Source: Candidatus Zipacnadia bacterium (lineage in GTDB: Bacteria > Armatimonadota > Zipacnadia > Zipacnadales > UBA5352). From it: DNA of 53,088 nt. Positions 1 to 8,473 of this stretch are shown piece after piece; positions within the stretch are counted from its first letter, which is position 1, and each line of letters starts with the position of its first letter. A program made the translations under genes and the position numbers. The notes below the pieces were generated by a model. The model was not told the DNA's origin and searched no databases. It saw nothing but the letters and a program-made list of their open reading frames with translations. The stretch covers positions 1-53,088 of the forward strand of contig JALGSU010000010.1 in the NCBI GenBank assembly GCA_029821735.1, given 5' to 3'.

Positions 1-66
1 TACCACGCAGCCTTGTTGATCTACTTCGGGATCGCGACGGTCATGCTGGGCGCGCTCGCGGTCTGA
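1..66 (+). CDS. C-terminal end of a membrane protein (partial)
   Basis: The first 21 codons are open from the window edge and end at a TGA at 64-66. They encode YHAALLIYFGIATVMLGALAV, a single hydrophobic segment that could be the last transmembrane helix of an integral membrane protein. The rest of the gene lies upstream of the window, so the family cannot be named. It converges with the minus-strand operon that ends at base 82, 15 bases away. I see no clear hairpin terminator between the two. Confidence 0.5.
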   Translation, partial: YHAALLIYFGIATVMLGALAV

Positions 67-81
67 CGCGGCGTCCCCCGC

Positions 82-729
82 TCACTCCTCGATGATCAGC
101 GCGCGGCACGGCGTCGCGCACGTCTCCTCGATCTTCATGGGCAGCGCCACCAGCTTCACGCGATTGGCCGTGACCGCTCCCAGGTTTACCAGCGGCGCCA
201 GCAGCAGTACCCCCTGCTCGAAGAACTCGTGGAAGAACCCCTGCGGGTCCGTCCAACTGTCGAACCTTGGCATATCGCCGGCCATCAGGAACGGGTCCTT
301 GTCGAGGATCCAGCGCATGGCCTCGTACGAAAAGAACGGGCAGGAGCTGACGAAGTCCTCCTGGTTCCAGTGGTCATCCCAGCCGGTGGCGACGATGATC
401 GCGTCGCCGGGGTTGATCTCCACGTCGCAGGCCTCGAGGTCCTCGGCCATCAGTCGGTAGTCAGGCGGGCGCGGCACGCGCAGAATGGCTGCGTCGCGCA
501 TGAACAGGTCCTCGACAGGTATGTCATTGAGCGCTGGTCCCTCGCGGAACATGTGCAACGAGGTCTCGAGGTAGGTGCCCGTTTGCGCCCCCAGCTCGAA
601 GCGCCACGAGTAGGTGGGATACTGGATGAAGTCCGGCTGCGGAATCTCCTCGACTACCACGTCCGGATAGGGAGGACCGTATGTCCACATGCCGTCGGCG
701 ATGGGGCCGGTAACGTCAGTGATCTTCAT
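82..729 (-). CDS. Cyclase-family (KynB-like) protein with degenerate metal site
   Basis: This 215-residue protein has the length and fold signatures of the cyclase/kynurenine formamidase family, whose members are metal-dependent hydrolases. The family hallmark HxGTHxDxPxH appears here as QTGTYLETSLH (residues 49-59): two histidines and the aspartate are replaced and only the last histidine remains. Near the end, the usual Glu before the final hydrophobic motif is Ala in LLLAPLVNL. It may be non-catalytic or bind a different metal. The ATG at 729 follows a GGAGG about 10 bases upstream. It is the last gene of the 7299-82 operon, 18 bases after a Gfo/Idh/MocA oxidoreductase, so a role in sugar or sugar-acid catabolism is likely. 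Family placement is fairly sure, activity is not. Confidence 0.72.
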   Translation of the reverse strand: MKITDVTGPIADGMWTYGPPYPDVVVEEIPQPDFIQYPTYSWRFELGAQTGTYLETSLHMFREGPALNDIPVEDLFMRDAAILRVPRPPDYRLMAEDLEACDVEINPGDAIIVATGWDDHWNQEDFVSSCPFFSYEAMRWILDKDPFLMAGDMPRFDSWTDPQGFFHEFFEQGVLLLAPLVNLGAVTANRVKLVALPMKIEETCATPCRALIIEE

Positions 730-747
730 GCTCTGCCTGCCTCCGAT

Positions 748-1941
748 TCAGTCGTGGGGGATTTGCACGCGGCGGCCCTCTTCGGCCGACACGTATGCTG
801 CGTAGATCGTTGCCACCACGTCGCGCGCGAGCATCCAGCCCGAGCGCGGTGCGCGGTCCTCGGCGATGCACTCGCAGAAGTCCTGAATCTCGTGCGGGTA
901 GCCGCTTGCCCAGTGTTCGTCGGGCGAAGCGAAGTTCCAGCCCGCGCGGGTAGAGATCTTCTCGGCCAGATACTCGTCGCCGAATGCGTGATCGTGGGGA
1001 CCGTAGGCGACCACCTGGTTGTTCGGGTTCATGTTGCACTCGATGCGGCCCTGGGAGGTGAAAATCTGCACGTGGTTGTAGATACCGCCGAGGACCACGT
1101 CCGAGCTGGTCACCTGCGCCACCGAACCGTCCTCGAAGGTGATGAGGGCTGAGCCGAAGTCCTCGCAGTCAGCGAGGTCCACGTTAAGCTGCTTGTCGGT
1201 CTCTGCGGCATACGCGGTGTTGTCGGTGAGCTTCGCGACCTCGGCCGTAACACTGGTTGGGCGGATGGGCTTGCCGGTGCGCGCGATCCCCTCAGCCTGC
1301 TTGAGATAGAGTGCGCCACCGACGGGGTGCGAGCCGGTTCGCAGCAGCGACCCGCCGCCGGCGAGAGCCCAGTACTTGGCGTAGGAGGCGTGGGAGCCGT
1401 TGTGGGATTCCTCGGCCACCATGCGCAGCACCGCGCCGCCACTGGCCTCGACCAGGCGTCGGGCCTTCTGCATGGCGGGCGCGTACACCCAGTTCTCGGC
1501 GTACATGAGCTTGGTGCCAGACCGCGCAATGGCGTCCTCGATCATGTCGCATTGCTCGATGACCCAATCCATCATCCGTTGGCGGGGGATGGTGTGGCCG
1601 ATGAGCCTGTCATTCACGCCGAGTTCGCCCGTGTAGCCGGTGAGGGGTTTCTCCACGATCACATGTGTGCCCGCGCGTGCCGCCTGGACGATGTACTCGC
1701 CATGCACGTAGGTGGGCACGCACAGGTCCACCACGTCGACTTCGGTCCGCACGAGCATGTCTGCAAGCGAGTCATAGACTTCAGGGACGCCGAACTTCTC
1801 CGCGAACTGCTCGCGGCTCTCGGGGCGTTGCGAGGTGACAGCAACCACGCGTGCCGGGACGCCAGTCACGTGCTGGAAGCATTGTGTGTGGAACTCCGCG
1901 GCGAATCCTGCGCCGACCATCCCGACTCGTATCTCGTCCAT
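748..1941 (-). CDS. Gfo/Idh/MocA family oxidoreductase
   Basis: This 397-residue protein begins with a Rossmann nucleotide-binding segment (VGMVGAGFAAEFHTQCF, about residues 6-22). It has the family EKP motif (VIVEKPLTGYTGE), where the lysine is the usual catalytic residue, followed by the C-terminal alpha/beta domain with VGGALYLKQAEG. Family members are NAD(P)-dependent sugar or inositol dehydrogenases, or act on pseudo-sugars, probably in the cytoplasm. A stretch after the EKP motif (about residues 100-135) is longer than in minimal members. Start ATG 1941 has GGAG 8 bases upstream. It lies 15 bases after a TPR membrane protein and 18 bases before a cyclase-like gene, in one operon with a GH123-like protein. 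The substrate cannot be inferred from sequence. Confidence 0.88.
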   Translation of the reverse strand: MDEIRVGMVGAGFAAEFHTQCFQHVTGVPARVVAVTSQRPESREQFAEKFGVPEVYDSLADMLVRTEVDVVDLCVPTYVHGEYIVQAARAGTHVIVEKPLTGYTGELGVNDRLIGHTIPRQRMMDWVIEQCDMIEDAIARSGTKLMYAENWVYAPAMQKARRLVEASGGAVLRMVAEESHNGSHASYAKYWALAGGGSLLRTGSHPVGGALYLKQAEGIARTGKPIRPTSVTAEVAKLTDNTAYAAETDKQLNVDLADCEDFGSALITFEDGSVAQVTSSDVVLGGIYNHVQIFTSQGRIECNMNPNNQVVAYGPHDHAFGDEYLAEKISTRAGWNFASPDEHWASGYPHEIQDFCECIAEDRAPRSGWMLARDVVATIYAAYVSAEEGRRVQIPHD

Positions 1942-1956
1942 TGCGTCAGCTCCTGC

Positions 1957-2961
1957 TCAGTAGGTCTGTCCAGTTGGTTGAGGTGGCCCATACTCGAACC
2001 GGCGAGGCCGGTTCTGTCGGTATACCGCGAAGTAGTACACTATGGCCCCGAGCGCGTGGAGCCCGGTCAGATGACCGATGAACAGCAAGATGCACCAGGC
2101 GCCGCGCGTGGACGGCTGATCGAAGGCACGCTGCGCGCAGTCCCACAGGAAGTAGGCGCAGGCGACCCAGCCGGCAGTCCATAGCACCATGTATAGCAGG
2201 ATGAAGCCGAAGTAAGCGATCATGAAGAGGCCGAAGAACCATTCCCCCGGCCCGTCGGACTCGTGCCGGTTGTCCCCCTCTATCCCACCCATGTCCAACG
2301 CCGTGCCGTCCGTTGTCTCGGCCTCAAGCTCCCTCAGACGCGCCCGCGATTTCTGATCGCAGTTGTCCGCCCCGATGCGGTAGTCCTCGATGGCCGCATC
2401 CATGTCGCCCAGGGCCTCGTGCGACTGGCCCATGTTGTATGTGAGATAGGACACTGGTGCGTCGCGGTCGAGTGCAACTTCATACTGCTCCAGGGCCTCG
2501 GTATGGCGGTCCTGTGATGCGAGCGCCAACCCGAGCGCGAGGGCCGGCTTGTAGGCGTCGTCGCTGCGCGCCATGGCCTGGCGTGCAGCCGCCTCGGCCT
2601 CTGCTGGTCTGCCTGCGTCGATCTCCAGGTAGGCGATCTGCATAAGCGCCCTGGTGCCGCCAGGTTCGAGATCGGCCGCCGTGCGGTACTCCTGGAGAGC
2701 GCCCGCCAGGTTGTCGGCCTTCAGGAGCGCGTGGGCCCGCGCCATGTGCAGCCCGGCCGAGTCCGGTCGGCGAGCGATCGCGCGTGCGTAGAGCTCAGCT
2801 GCACGTTCGTGCTCCCCCTGGCTCATGGCTCCCCTTGCCGACATGGAGTCCCAGCCGGCGTTGCGCACCTGCCACACCCAAAGGCCGTAGAACGCGAGCG
2901 CCGACACCGCGATCACAACGACTCCGACAATTATCAGCGTCACCTTCCAGCCCCGGCTCAC
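1957..2961 (-). CDS. TPR-repeat membrane protein with C-terminal PLDc_N-like module
   Basis: The GTG at 2961 is the likely start because AGGAGG lies 8 bases upstream; an in-frame TTG at 2982 would leave no ribosome site. The 334-residue protein has one N-terminal membrane helix (about residues 8-30), then four to five tetratricopeptide-like repeats (about 45-180) rich in A-x-x-Y/A patterns. After an acidic linker come two or three C-terminal membrane helices containing WDCAQRAFDQPSTRGAWC and IVYYFAVYR. This tail resembles the small PLDc_N module found at the N terminus of cardiolipin synthases and in stand-alone membrane proteins. The neighbouring gene at 2995-3540 ends in a related module, so the two are probably partners or diverged paralogues. 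TPRs suggest protein binding; function is unknown. Confidence 0.72.
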   Translation of the reverse strand: MSRGWKVTLIIVGVVVIAVSALAFYGLWVWQVRNAGWDSMSARGAMSQGEHERAAELYARAIARRPDSAGLHMARAHALLKADNLAGALQEYRTAADLEPGGTRALMQIAYLEIDAGRPAEAEAAARQAMARSDDAYKPALALGLALASQDRHTEALEQYEVALDRDAPVSYLTYNMGQSHEALGDMDAAIEDYRIGADNCDQKSRARLRELEAETTDGTALDMGGIEGDNRHESDGPGEWFFGLFMIAYFGFILLYMVLWTAGWVACAYFLWDCAQRAFDQPSTRGAWCILLFIGHLTGLHALGAIVYYFAVYRQNRPRRFEYGPPQPTGQTY

Positions 2962-2994
2962 ACCAACCACCTCCTGCCGCAATCCACCACTTGT

Positions 2995-3540
2995 CTAACT
3001 CTGAAGACGCGCCTGTTGCAGTGGCGGGTCGTCGGCTCGGTATACGGCGATGTAGTAGATCAGCGCGCCAATCCAGCGCGTGAGCACGATGAGAATACAC
3101 CACAGCGCACGCGTGTTCGGGTCCGGGAAGTCGCGTCGGGCGCAATCGTAGATCGCGAGGACTGAGGCGAGCATGACCGCCGTGCTGAACATGACCATGA
3201 AGAAGATGAACCCGAAGTAGAGGATGAACCACACGCCCATCAAGCCAACCATTGCCATGCCGCTCGCCGCCGCGACCCCGGCGGCTGCGGTGGCGGCATC
3301 GTCGCCGTCGGGCCCGGCGCTGTCAGCGTCTCGGTCGCCATCGGCGTGTGACTCATCTTGATCTGCGTCTTCCTCGGCCCATGTCTCAGACGGTGGAGGC
3401 GCGCTGTCGGCTTGCTGCGGGGGTGGAGCCTGTTGGGCCATCGTGACGGCGACACACCCGAGGATCAGGAAGGAAGTCAAGAACCACGTCAGCATGGAAC
3501 GGCTGAACGTTGCCATAGTGAGCCACCCACTCTCTCGCAT
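2995..3540 (-). CDS. Secreted/membrane protein with PLDc_N-like C-terminus, unknown function
   Basis: The chosen ATG at 3540 has GAGG 7 bases upstream and starts 2 bases after the previous stop; ATG 3516 (MATFSRSM) is an alternative. The N terminus carries a signal peptide or anchor ending near TMAQQAPP. A low-complexity Pro/Gln/Asp/Glu-rich linker follows, then a hydrophobic segment (about residues 85-130) and a final module with YDCARRDFPDPNTRALWC and ALIYYIAVYR. This C-terminal module matches the one in the adjacent TPR protein residue by residue at many positions (DCA-R--F--P-TR--WCIL, Y-AVYR). It sits in the 7299-82 operon between a 194-residue membrane protein and the TPR protein. I do not recognise a function. 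Confidence 0.65.
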   Translation of the reverse strand: MRESGWLTMATFSRSMLTWFLTSFLILGCVAVTMAQQAPPPQQADSAPPPSETWAEEDADQDESHADGDRDADSAGPDGDDAATAAAGVAAASGMAMVGLMGVWFILYFGFIFFMVMFSTAVMLASVLAIYDCARRDFPDPNTRALWCILIVLTRWIGALIYYIAVYRADDPPLQQARLQS

Positions 3541-3542
3541 GT

Positions 3543-4127
3543 CTATGCCTCGATGCTGCACTCCAGATACACAACGACATGATCTTCGTGGTCAAGATCG
3601 ATCAGCACGTTCAGGAAGCGTCTCATGTAATCCGGCGTTTGCGGGTCCACAGGAATGATTGGGTGACCAGCCAGAAACTCCTCTGCTGTCGACGGATCGC
3701 CCCACCACGTGAACGGTTCATCGCCGTAGATTGTCCCCCTCAGACGCCCCAATACCCACTCTCTGTCTTCGGCGGTGTCAGTGAACTCGAACTCCTGCCA
3801 CTGCAGAAACTGCTCGAGGTCTTCGTGCGGCAGCTTGATCTTGGCGACCAGAACCTGCCATGGGATGAGGACCGTCGATGAGCCGATGAGTTCGGCACCC
3901 ATGGGAAAGCGCATGGTTGTTGCCTCGGTCACACCCGCGAGATCCACCTTGTGCGTGAGGAGCATTGGGCCGAGATGAGCGATAGCGTAGAGAACCCCGA
4001 TGATGAACACGACAAGCAGGAGCGCGCCAAGCAGTACGCGCAGTCTCCGCCATCTCTCCGCGCCCTCGTCGCCAGTCAGCGCTATATCGCCTCCTGCAGT
4101 TTCAGTATCTGCTCGGCGATGATCCAC
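3543..4127 (-). CDS. Single-pass membrane protein, unknown function
   Basis: This reading frame encodes up to 194 residues with one membrane helix (about residues 30-55, LLGALLLVVFIIGVLYAI) and a soluble C-terminal part rich in Glu, Asp and Trp, probably outside the cytoplasm. I recognise no family. The first standard start is a GTG at 4127, 46 bases inside the end of the upstream GH123-like gene, and it has no ribosome site. An AGGAGG at 4095-4090 sits 10 bases before an in-frame CTG at 4079, so a shorter product from a non-standard codon is possible. No ATG occurs in frame before the membrane helix. The stop lies 2 bases before the next gene's start, which supports translational coupling in the operon. 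Confidence 0.6.
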   Translation of the reverse strand: MDHRRADTETAGGDIALTGDEGAERWRRLRVLLGALLLVVFIIGVLYAIAHLGPMLLTHKVDLAGVTEATTMRFPMGAELIGSSTVLIPWQVLVAKIKLPHEDLEQFLQWQEFEFTDTAEDREWVLGRLRGTIYGDEPFTWWGDPSTAEEFLAGHPIIPVDPQTPDYMRRFLNVLIDLDHEDHVVVYLECSIEA

Positions 4128-6412
4128 CGGTAGACGTCAAAGTCGGCATGCGCCCACAGACCATCGTACTTGTACTTCTCCTGCACCTTGATGCTGTCCC
4201 AGGCAAAGTCGAGCGCCTCCTGCGCCTCCGATGCGGCCCGCTTGGCCGCGCCGCCCTGAGCGTTGGCCTGCTCGATGAGCGTCTCCAGTGTGTAGATGTA
4301 GCGGTGGTCGTCGTAGCCTTCGCGGTAGGCCTCCCAGAGCGCGACCGGCATGGGCGTGCCATCAGGCTCCTGGCGATTCATGAAATCCATCGTGCTGGAG
4401 GTGAGGTAGTTGAAGTGGTCCCCGCGGCTGTACGAGTATATCCAGGGGACGAGCGTCACGAAGCCCGAGCGCCAGAAGCCAAAGCCGTAAGTCATGCGCG
4501 CGCCCGCTACCGGCGTGTGATCGTTCTCGCCAGCGATGTGGTTCGGGTAGCACCAGTACTGTACATCGCGCGCGGCCATGTCAGCCAGAACCGCCTCGCG
4601 GTCGGGAGTGAATGGCTGGCAGCACCAGACGTTGACGACGGGCATCAACGGAGCGAACTGCTCGTGCGACGGATCGGCGGTGATGTAGGTGGGTGCGCCG
4701 GCGTCGCGGATAGCCTGCAGCGTGATGCGCATGAACTCGACTGACTTCTCATGCCTGCCCGGCTCGTCGACCGGGTAGTAGAGGAATGTCGGCCAGCCGC
4801 GCCGGATGCGTTCCTCCTCGATGAGCTTGACCATCGCGGTCATCTCGGCAGCGAATTCGGGCGGGGGGATCTCAGCGTCAGCGGTGTGCGAACCGTAGCT
4901 CTTGCCATCCATGTACTTGCGGTAGACGCCGCTGGTGTTGATGTGCATCGCGTAGGGCGGGGTGAAGCCGTAGCGTTCGGCCCACTCCATCTGCATCGCG
5001 AGCAACTCCCAGTCCGGCTCGAACTCGCCATCCTCGTTTGCCTCGCGCACCCACGCGTTGCCGACCAGGTTCCGCGTCCCGTGGGCGACCATGTCTTCAC
5101 GCTGCATCGCTGCTTGTCGCACGAAGAACTCGCGACTGGCGTCGTCCTTGGCGCGCGTCGAGTAGTCCAGCGGGTCGCGGTAGTAGATGCCGAAGATTTT
5201 GTCGGGGTCCTGCTTCAGTTCGATGGGCAGGACGCGCAGTTTGATCGGGACGGTCGCATCTCCGCCGGCGGCTGCGACCTGGATGCTGCCCTCGTAGGTG
5301 CCGGGCGCAGCGTCCTCGGGAACCTGCACCGTCAGCCAGAAACGGTGAGTGGTGCCCTCGGTCAGCCCGACCGGGGCGGCGGGATTGTAGCGCGCGCGAT
5401 CGTGGAACATGTACATGGGCTCAAGGACGTCGGGCACGATTCGGTAGCGCCCCTGGACGGTGTAGTTCGGTCGGGCGCGCATGTAGCGGACATGGCGGAC
5501 GTCAACCGCTTCGGACGCGATGGGCCCGATGTCGCTGGCGGTAACCGAGACGTCGCCCACATCCTGGAGAAGATGGACCGCCACGGTAAGTGGCTCATAT
5601 TCGCCGGGCGTGGCGAAGATGCGCAACTCGGGTGCCATCTCCTCGGGGCGCGGCGTCGTGGTCGGATAGACCACCTCTGACCAGGGCCGGCTGAAGACGA
5701 CGAAGCCACGGGCCACGTCTGCTTCGCTGAGTGTCATCTCAGCGTCATCGGTAGCGACGGGCTCGAGTGCCCAGTTCGCCTGCTGCTCGGGCGGCAGGAA
5801 GAACGTCCACTCCTCCAGCGGCGCGATGATCTCGCTGGCCACGCGCTCGGCATCACCATCGTCATAGATGAGGACGCAGTTGATCGTCCACTTGCTGTGG
5901 GGGCGCAGATCGATGCGCAACTTGCCGCCGGTGACGTTGGCGCGCATTCGCAGGGGCGTGAAGTGACAGCCGCCCTGGGCCTGCACGCGGTCGGTGGCAT
6001 CGGGAATCGCCACGTCAAAGTCCCAATACTGGTAGCGGCTGCGATCGGAACTGCCAGCCAGCATGTAGACGCTGTACTCACCGTCGGGCAGATCAACCAG
6101 GAACGCACTGGGCGCGTCGCCAACGAGTGAGTCCTCGGTGATTGCGTTGGACCACATGTCCGGAGGGGCAGGGCTGCCGCGTCGGCTACCCATCTCCTCC
6201 CAGACGAGCACCTGGTCAGCGATGCCCTCGATGCTCTCGAAGCCGTAGCCCAGGTCCTCGGAGTAGACAGTGTCCTTCGTGATTCTGGTGGCACCGTCCC
6301 ATACCTTGGAGTCGGCGGTGCCCATGTCGAAGAACCAACTCGCGCTCCACGCGGTCGTTGAGACAAGCGCAGCGGTCAGCAGCAGCATGGCTCGCGTGAT
6401 CTTCATCTTCAT
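4082..6412 (-). CDS. Secreted GH123/DUF4091-like glycoside hydrolase family protein
   Basis: The product (776 residues from ATG 6412) starts with a signal peptide (MKMKITRAMLLLTAALVSTT, cleavage near WSA). It has an N-terminal beta-sandwich with the pattern DMGTADSKVWDGATRI, typical of galactose-binding-like modules. A second beta domain (about residues 240-380) and a TIM-barrel-like region follow, with motifs such as YPVDEPGRH and GFGFWRSGF that recall the DUF4091 C-terminal domain of GH123-like proteins. The DEP motif near residue 540 is the best candidate for an acidic catalytic pair. GH123 enzymes act on N-acetylgalactosaminides, but this subfamily is uncharacterised. The start overlaps the upstream stop by one base (TGATG) with GGGAG just before it, so the two genes are coupled. 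Confidence 0.72.
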   Translation of the reverse strand: MKMKITRAMLLLTAALVSTTAWSASWFFDMGTADSKVWDGATRITKDTVYSEDLGYGFESIEGIADQVLVWEEMGSRRGSPAPPDMWSNAITEDSLVGDAPSAFLVDLPDGEYSVYMLAGSSDRSRYQYWDFDVAIPDATDRVQAQGGCHFTPLRMRANVTGGKLRIDLRPHSKWTINCVLIYDDGDAERVASEIIAPLEEWTFFLPPEQQANWALEPVATDDAEMTLSEADVARGFVVFSRPWSEVVYPTTTPRPEEMAPELRIFATPGEYEPLTVAVHLLQDVGDVSVTASDIGPIASEAVDVRHVRYMRARPNYTVQGRYRIVPDVLEPMYMFHDRARYNPAAPVGLTEGTTHRFWLTVQVPEDAAPGTYEGSIQVAAAGGDATVPIKLRVLPIELKQDPDKIFGIYYRDPLDYSTRAKDDASREFFVRQAAMQREDMVAHGTRNLVGNAWVREANEDGEFEPDWELLAMQMEWAERYGFTPPYAMHINTSGVYRKYMDGKSYGSHTADAEIPPPEFAAEMTAMVKLIEEERIRRGWPTFLYYPVDEPGRHEKSVEFMRITLQAIRDAGAPTYITADPSHEQFAPLMPVVNVWCCQPFTPDREAVLADMAARDVQYWCYPNHIAGENDHTPVAGARMTYGFGFWRSGFVTLVPWIYSYSRGDHFNYLTSSTMDFMNRQEPDGTPMPVALWEAYREGYDDHRYIYTLETLIEQANAQGGAAKRAASEAQEALDFAWDSIKVQEKYKYDGLWAHADFDVYRWIIAEQILKLQEAI

Positions 6413-7299
6413 CACTCCCACGGGGACGCAACGACACGGATGGGCACGGTCAGGACACGCTCGGAGCCGGTGATGGTCGCAGTCAGTGTGCATTCGCCGG
6501 GCTTCAGGGAGCCGGCTCCGAAGTTCATCAGCAGCGACTGCAGACCACGCTCGACGGTCAGGTTCTCCTCGGCCAGTACCTTGTCCCCAAGCTTGAGGAC
6601 ACAGTTCATCTCGGCTGGCGCGTCAGCCGCCAAGCCGGTCACTCGCGCCTGCACGCGCAGGGAACTCGCGTCTGCATACATGAGGCCGGTGAGAGGCAGC
6701 AGTTCGAGAATCGTTGGCTCGGCGTAGCTGAGCAGGGCCACGTCGTCGACGTAGAACTCGACCATATCTCCGTGTTCATAGCTGGACTCGGAGACGTGGA
6801 ACTTGATACTCGCGCAGTTGGTGATGTCCGGGCACACAGTCAGTGGGATCACGATGCGCGCCCACTCGCCCTTCTTCACCTCTGTGAGCGTCCGGTGCCA
6901 GCTGTTCGATCGGTCCGGGCAGGCAATGGTGAAGCCCACCGCGGTACCGGGCAGCTTCTCGCGCGAGGTGTTCGCGTAGACCCACATCTCCAGGAAATCG
7001 TGTCCCGACCAGTCGCGCTGGTCCTCCGGGATGCTCAGGTAGGTTCTGGGCCACCCGATGGGATACTTGATCTCGCCGGCGGTGTGGTCAACCGGGACGT
7101 GGAAGTTCAGCGATTTGCCCGAGCGTGCGTGGGCATCAGACGGTTCCATGGTGCACTCGGCGATCTCCCAGCCCTCATTGCTTTCGCCATCGGCCAGCAC
7201 GTGCCGGTTCATGGCAGCCCCATCGACGGGAGCTTGTGCCCACGAGCCGCACGCGACCATCAGCGCGGCGACAACCATTATCGGTGTCCAGTTGCGCAA
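6412..7299 (-). CDS. Secreted beta-sandwich protein (carbohydrate-binding-like), unknown function
   Basis: I assign the start to TTG 7299: a strong AAGGAGG at 7315-7309 lies 9 bases upstream, whereas the GTG at 7305 would be only 3 bases away. This start gives a clean signal peptide (RNWTPIMVVAALMVACGSWA, cut near AQA) and about 295 residues. The mature part looks all-beta, with ADGESNEGWEIAECTMEP and SGKSLNFHVPVDH near the N terminus, like CBM4/9/11-type modules that describe ligand or cellulose binding. A second Ig-like domain follows (about residues 190-290). It is the first gene of the operon and overlaps the next gene by one base, suggesting it works with the GH123-like protein at the cell surface. 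The binding role is inferred. Confidence 0.65.
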   Translation of the reverse strand: MRNWTPIMVVAALMVACGSWAQAPVDGAAMNRHVLADGESNEGWEIAECTMEPSDAHARSGKSLNFHVPVDHTAGEIKYPIGWPRTYLSIPEDQRDWSGHDFLEMWVYANTSREKLPGTAVGFTIACPDRSNSWHRTLTEVKKGEWARIVIPLTVCPDITNCASIKFHVSESSYEHGDMVEFYVDDVALLSYAEPTILELLPLTGLMYADASSLRVQARVTGLAADAPAEMNCVLKLGDKVLAEENLTVERGLQSLLMNFGAGSLKPGECTLTATITGSERVLTVPIRVVASPWE

Positions 7300-7442
7300 T
7301 TGCACCGACCTCCTTGAGCGACGTGTTCTACTGAGCTTGTTCGCTTGAGCGCGCGACGAATCCTCTGTGCAGCAGGCAGGGGGGAGGGCCGATGGCGGCG
7401 AACTGCGCGCGCGTTGGGATGGCGACCGCAAGGAGGCCTATC

Positions 7443-8471
7443 ATGGACCAGCTTCGCGTCGGGATCGTCGGGCTCGGCAACAATGGCACCAACTTCATCA
7501 AGTGCTACGGGGAGAACCCCAGGGCGGAGCTGGTGACGCTGTGCGACCTGCGACCCGATCGCGCGCAGGGCCTCGCCAATGAGCATGGCGTTGAGTTGGC
7601 ATTCACTGATCTGGCGCAGACCCTTGGCGAGGCCGAACTGGATGTGCTGTCGGTGCATACCCCCGACCATCTGCACGCTGACCCGTTCGTCGCCGGGCTT
7701 GAGGCGGGCTGCCATGTATTCGTCGAGAAGCCCATGGGCAACACCATGGAAGATATCGAGCGCATGGTAGCGGCGGCACGCGCGTCGGACCGCAAGACTG
7801 CGGTCGGTCACATCCTGCGCTTCAACCCGTTCTGTACCGAAGTGCATCGACTGTGCGCGTCCGGCGAAATGGGGGAGATCTTCTACCTCGAAGCCGACTA
7901 CATCCACAACCTTTTCGGGCAGGCGGATCCGGTGCGCATCAATCCGCAGATCGGGAACATCAACTGGTATCTGGAGTATGAGAAACCGATGGTCGGTGGC
8001 GGGGCGCATCAGCTCGATCTGCTGCGATGGTTCGCGGGCTCTGACGTGGTGGAGGCCTTCGGCTACGGCAACTCGATCGCGTTCCCGGCGATGAAGAACA
8101 ACGACTGCATGAGCGCGGTCTTCAAGATGGCGAGCGGGGCAGTGGCGAAGGTCACCGCGCTCTATGGAAACATCGGCCCGCGTCCGGAGCACAACAACCT
8201 CGAGGTCTACGGGACGAAGGGGACGATCCGCGGCGGCAAGTTCATGCGGGGCGAGGGGCACGATTTGACCGAGGAAGTAGACCTGACCGACCGCGCGATT
8301 GGCGGGCATCCGTATGACCCGGAGGTCAACGATTTCCTCGACGCCATCGCGAATGACCGGCGGGCGACGTGCGATGCGTTCGATGGGGCGAACTCAGCCG
8401 CAGCCACGGTGCTTGCCGCCGAGGCGATCGTGTCCGGCAGACCCGAGGCGGTGCCGATCTACGCGCCCTGA
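7443..8471 (+). CDS. Gfo/Idh/MocA family oxidoreductase
   Basis: The ATG at 7443 follows AAGGAGG with 6 bases spacing, so the longer frame from 7392 is not used. The 342-residue protein has the Rossmann start LRVGIVGLGNNGTNFIKCY, the EKP motif (VFVEKPMGNTMED) with the probable catalytic lysine, and the family C-terminal domain (GGGAHQLDLLRWF). It is a typical-length NAD(P)-dependent sugar or sugar-acid dehydrogenase family member. It is transcribed divergently from the 7299-82 operon, which contains another member of the same family that is not closely similar, and the 143-base gap must hold both promoters. No substrate can be deduced. Confidence 0.88.
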   Translation: MDQLRVGIVGLGNNGTNFIKCYGENPRAELVTLCDLRPDRAQGLANEHGVELAFTDLAQTLGEAELDVLSVHTPDHLHADPFVAGLEAGCHVFVEKPMGNTMEDIERMVAAARASDRKTAVGHILRFNPFCTEVHRLCASGEMGEIFYLEADYIHNLFGQADPVRINPQIGNINWYLEYEKPMVGGGAHQLDLLRWFAGSDVVEAFGYGNSIAFPAMKNNDCMSAVFKMASGAVAKVTALYGNIGPRPEHNNLEVYGTKGTIRGGKFMRGEGHDLTEEVDLTDRAIGGHPYDPEVNDFLDAIANDRRATCDAFDGANSAAATVLAAEAIVSGRPEAVPIYAP

Positions 8472-8473
8472 GC

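Noticed and set aside
4751..5680. 309-codon + strand ORF antisense to the GH123-like gene
   Set aside because: It mirrors the coding strand in a high-GC gene, has no ribosome site and no recognisable domain; it is a shadow.
7278..8309. 343-codon minus-strand ORF opposite the second Gfo/Idh gene
   Set aside because: The + strand gene has a strong ribosome site and clear motifs; the minus frame is a shadow.
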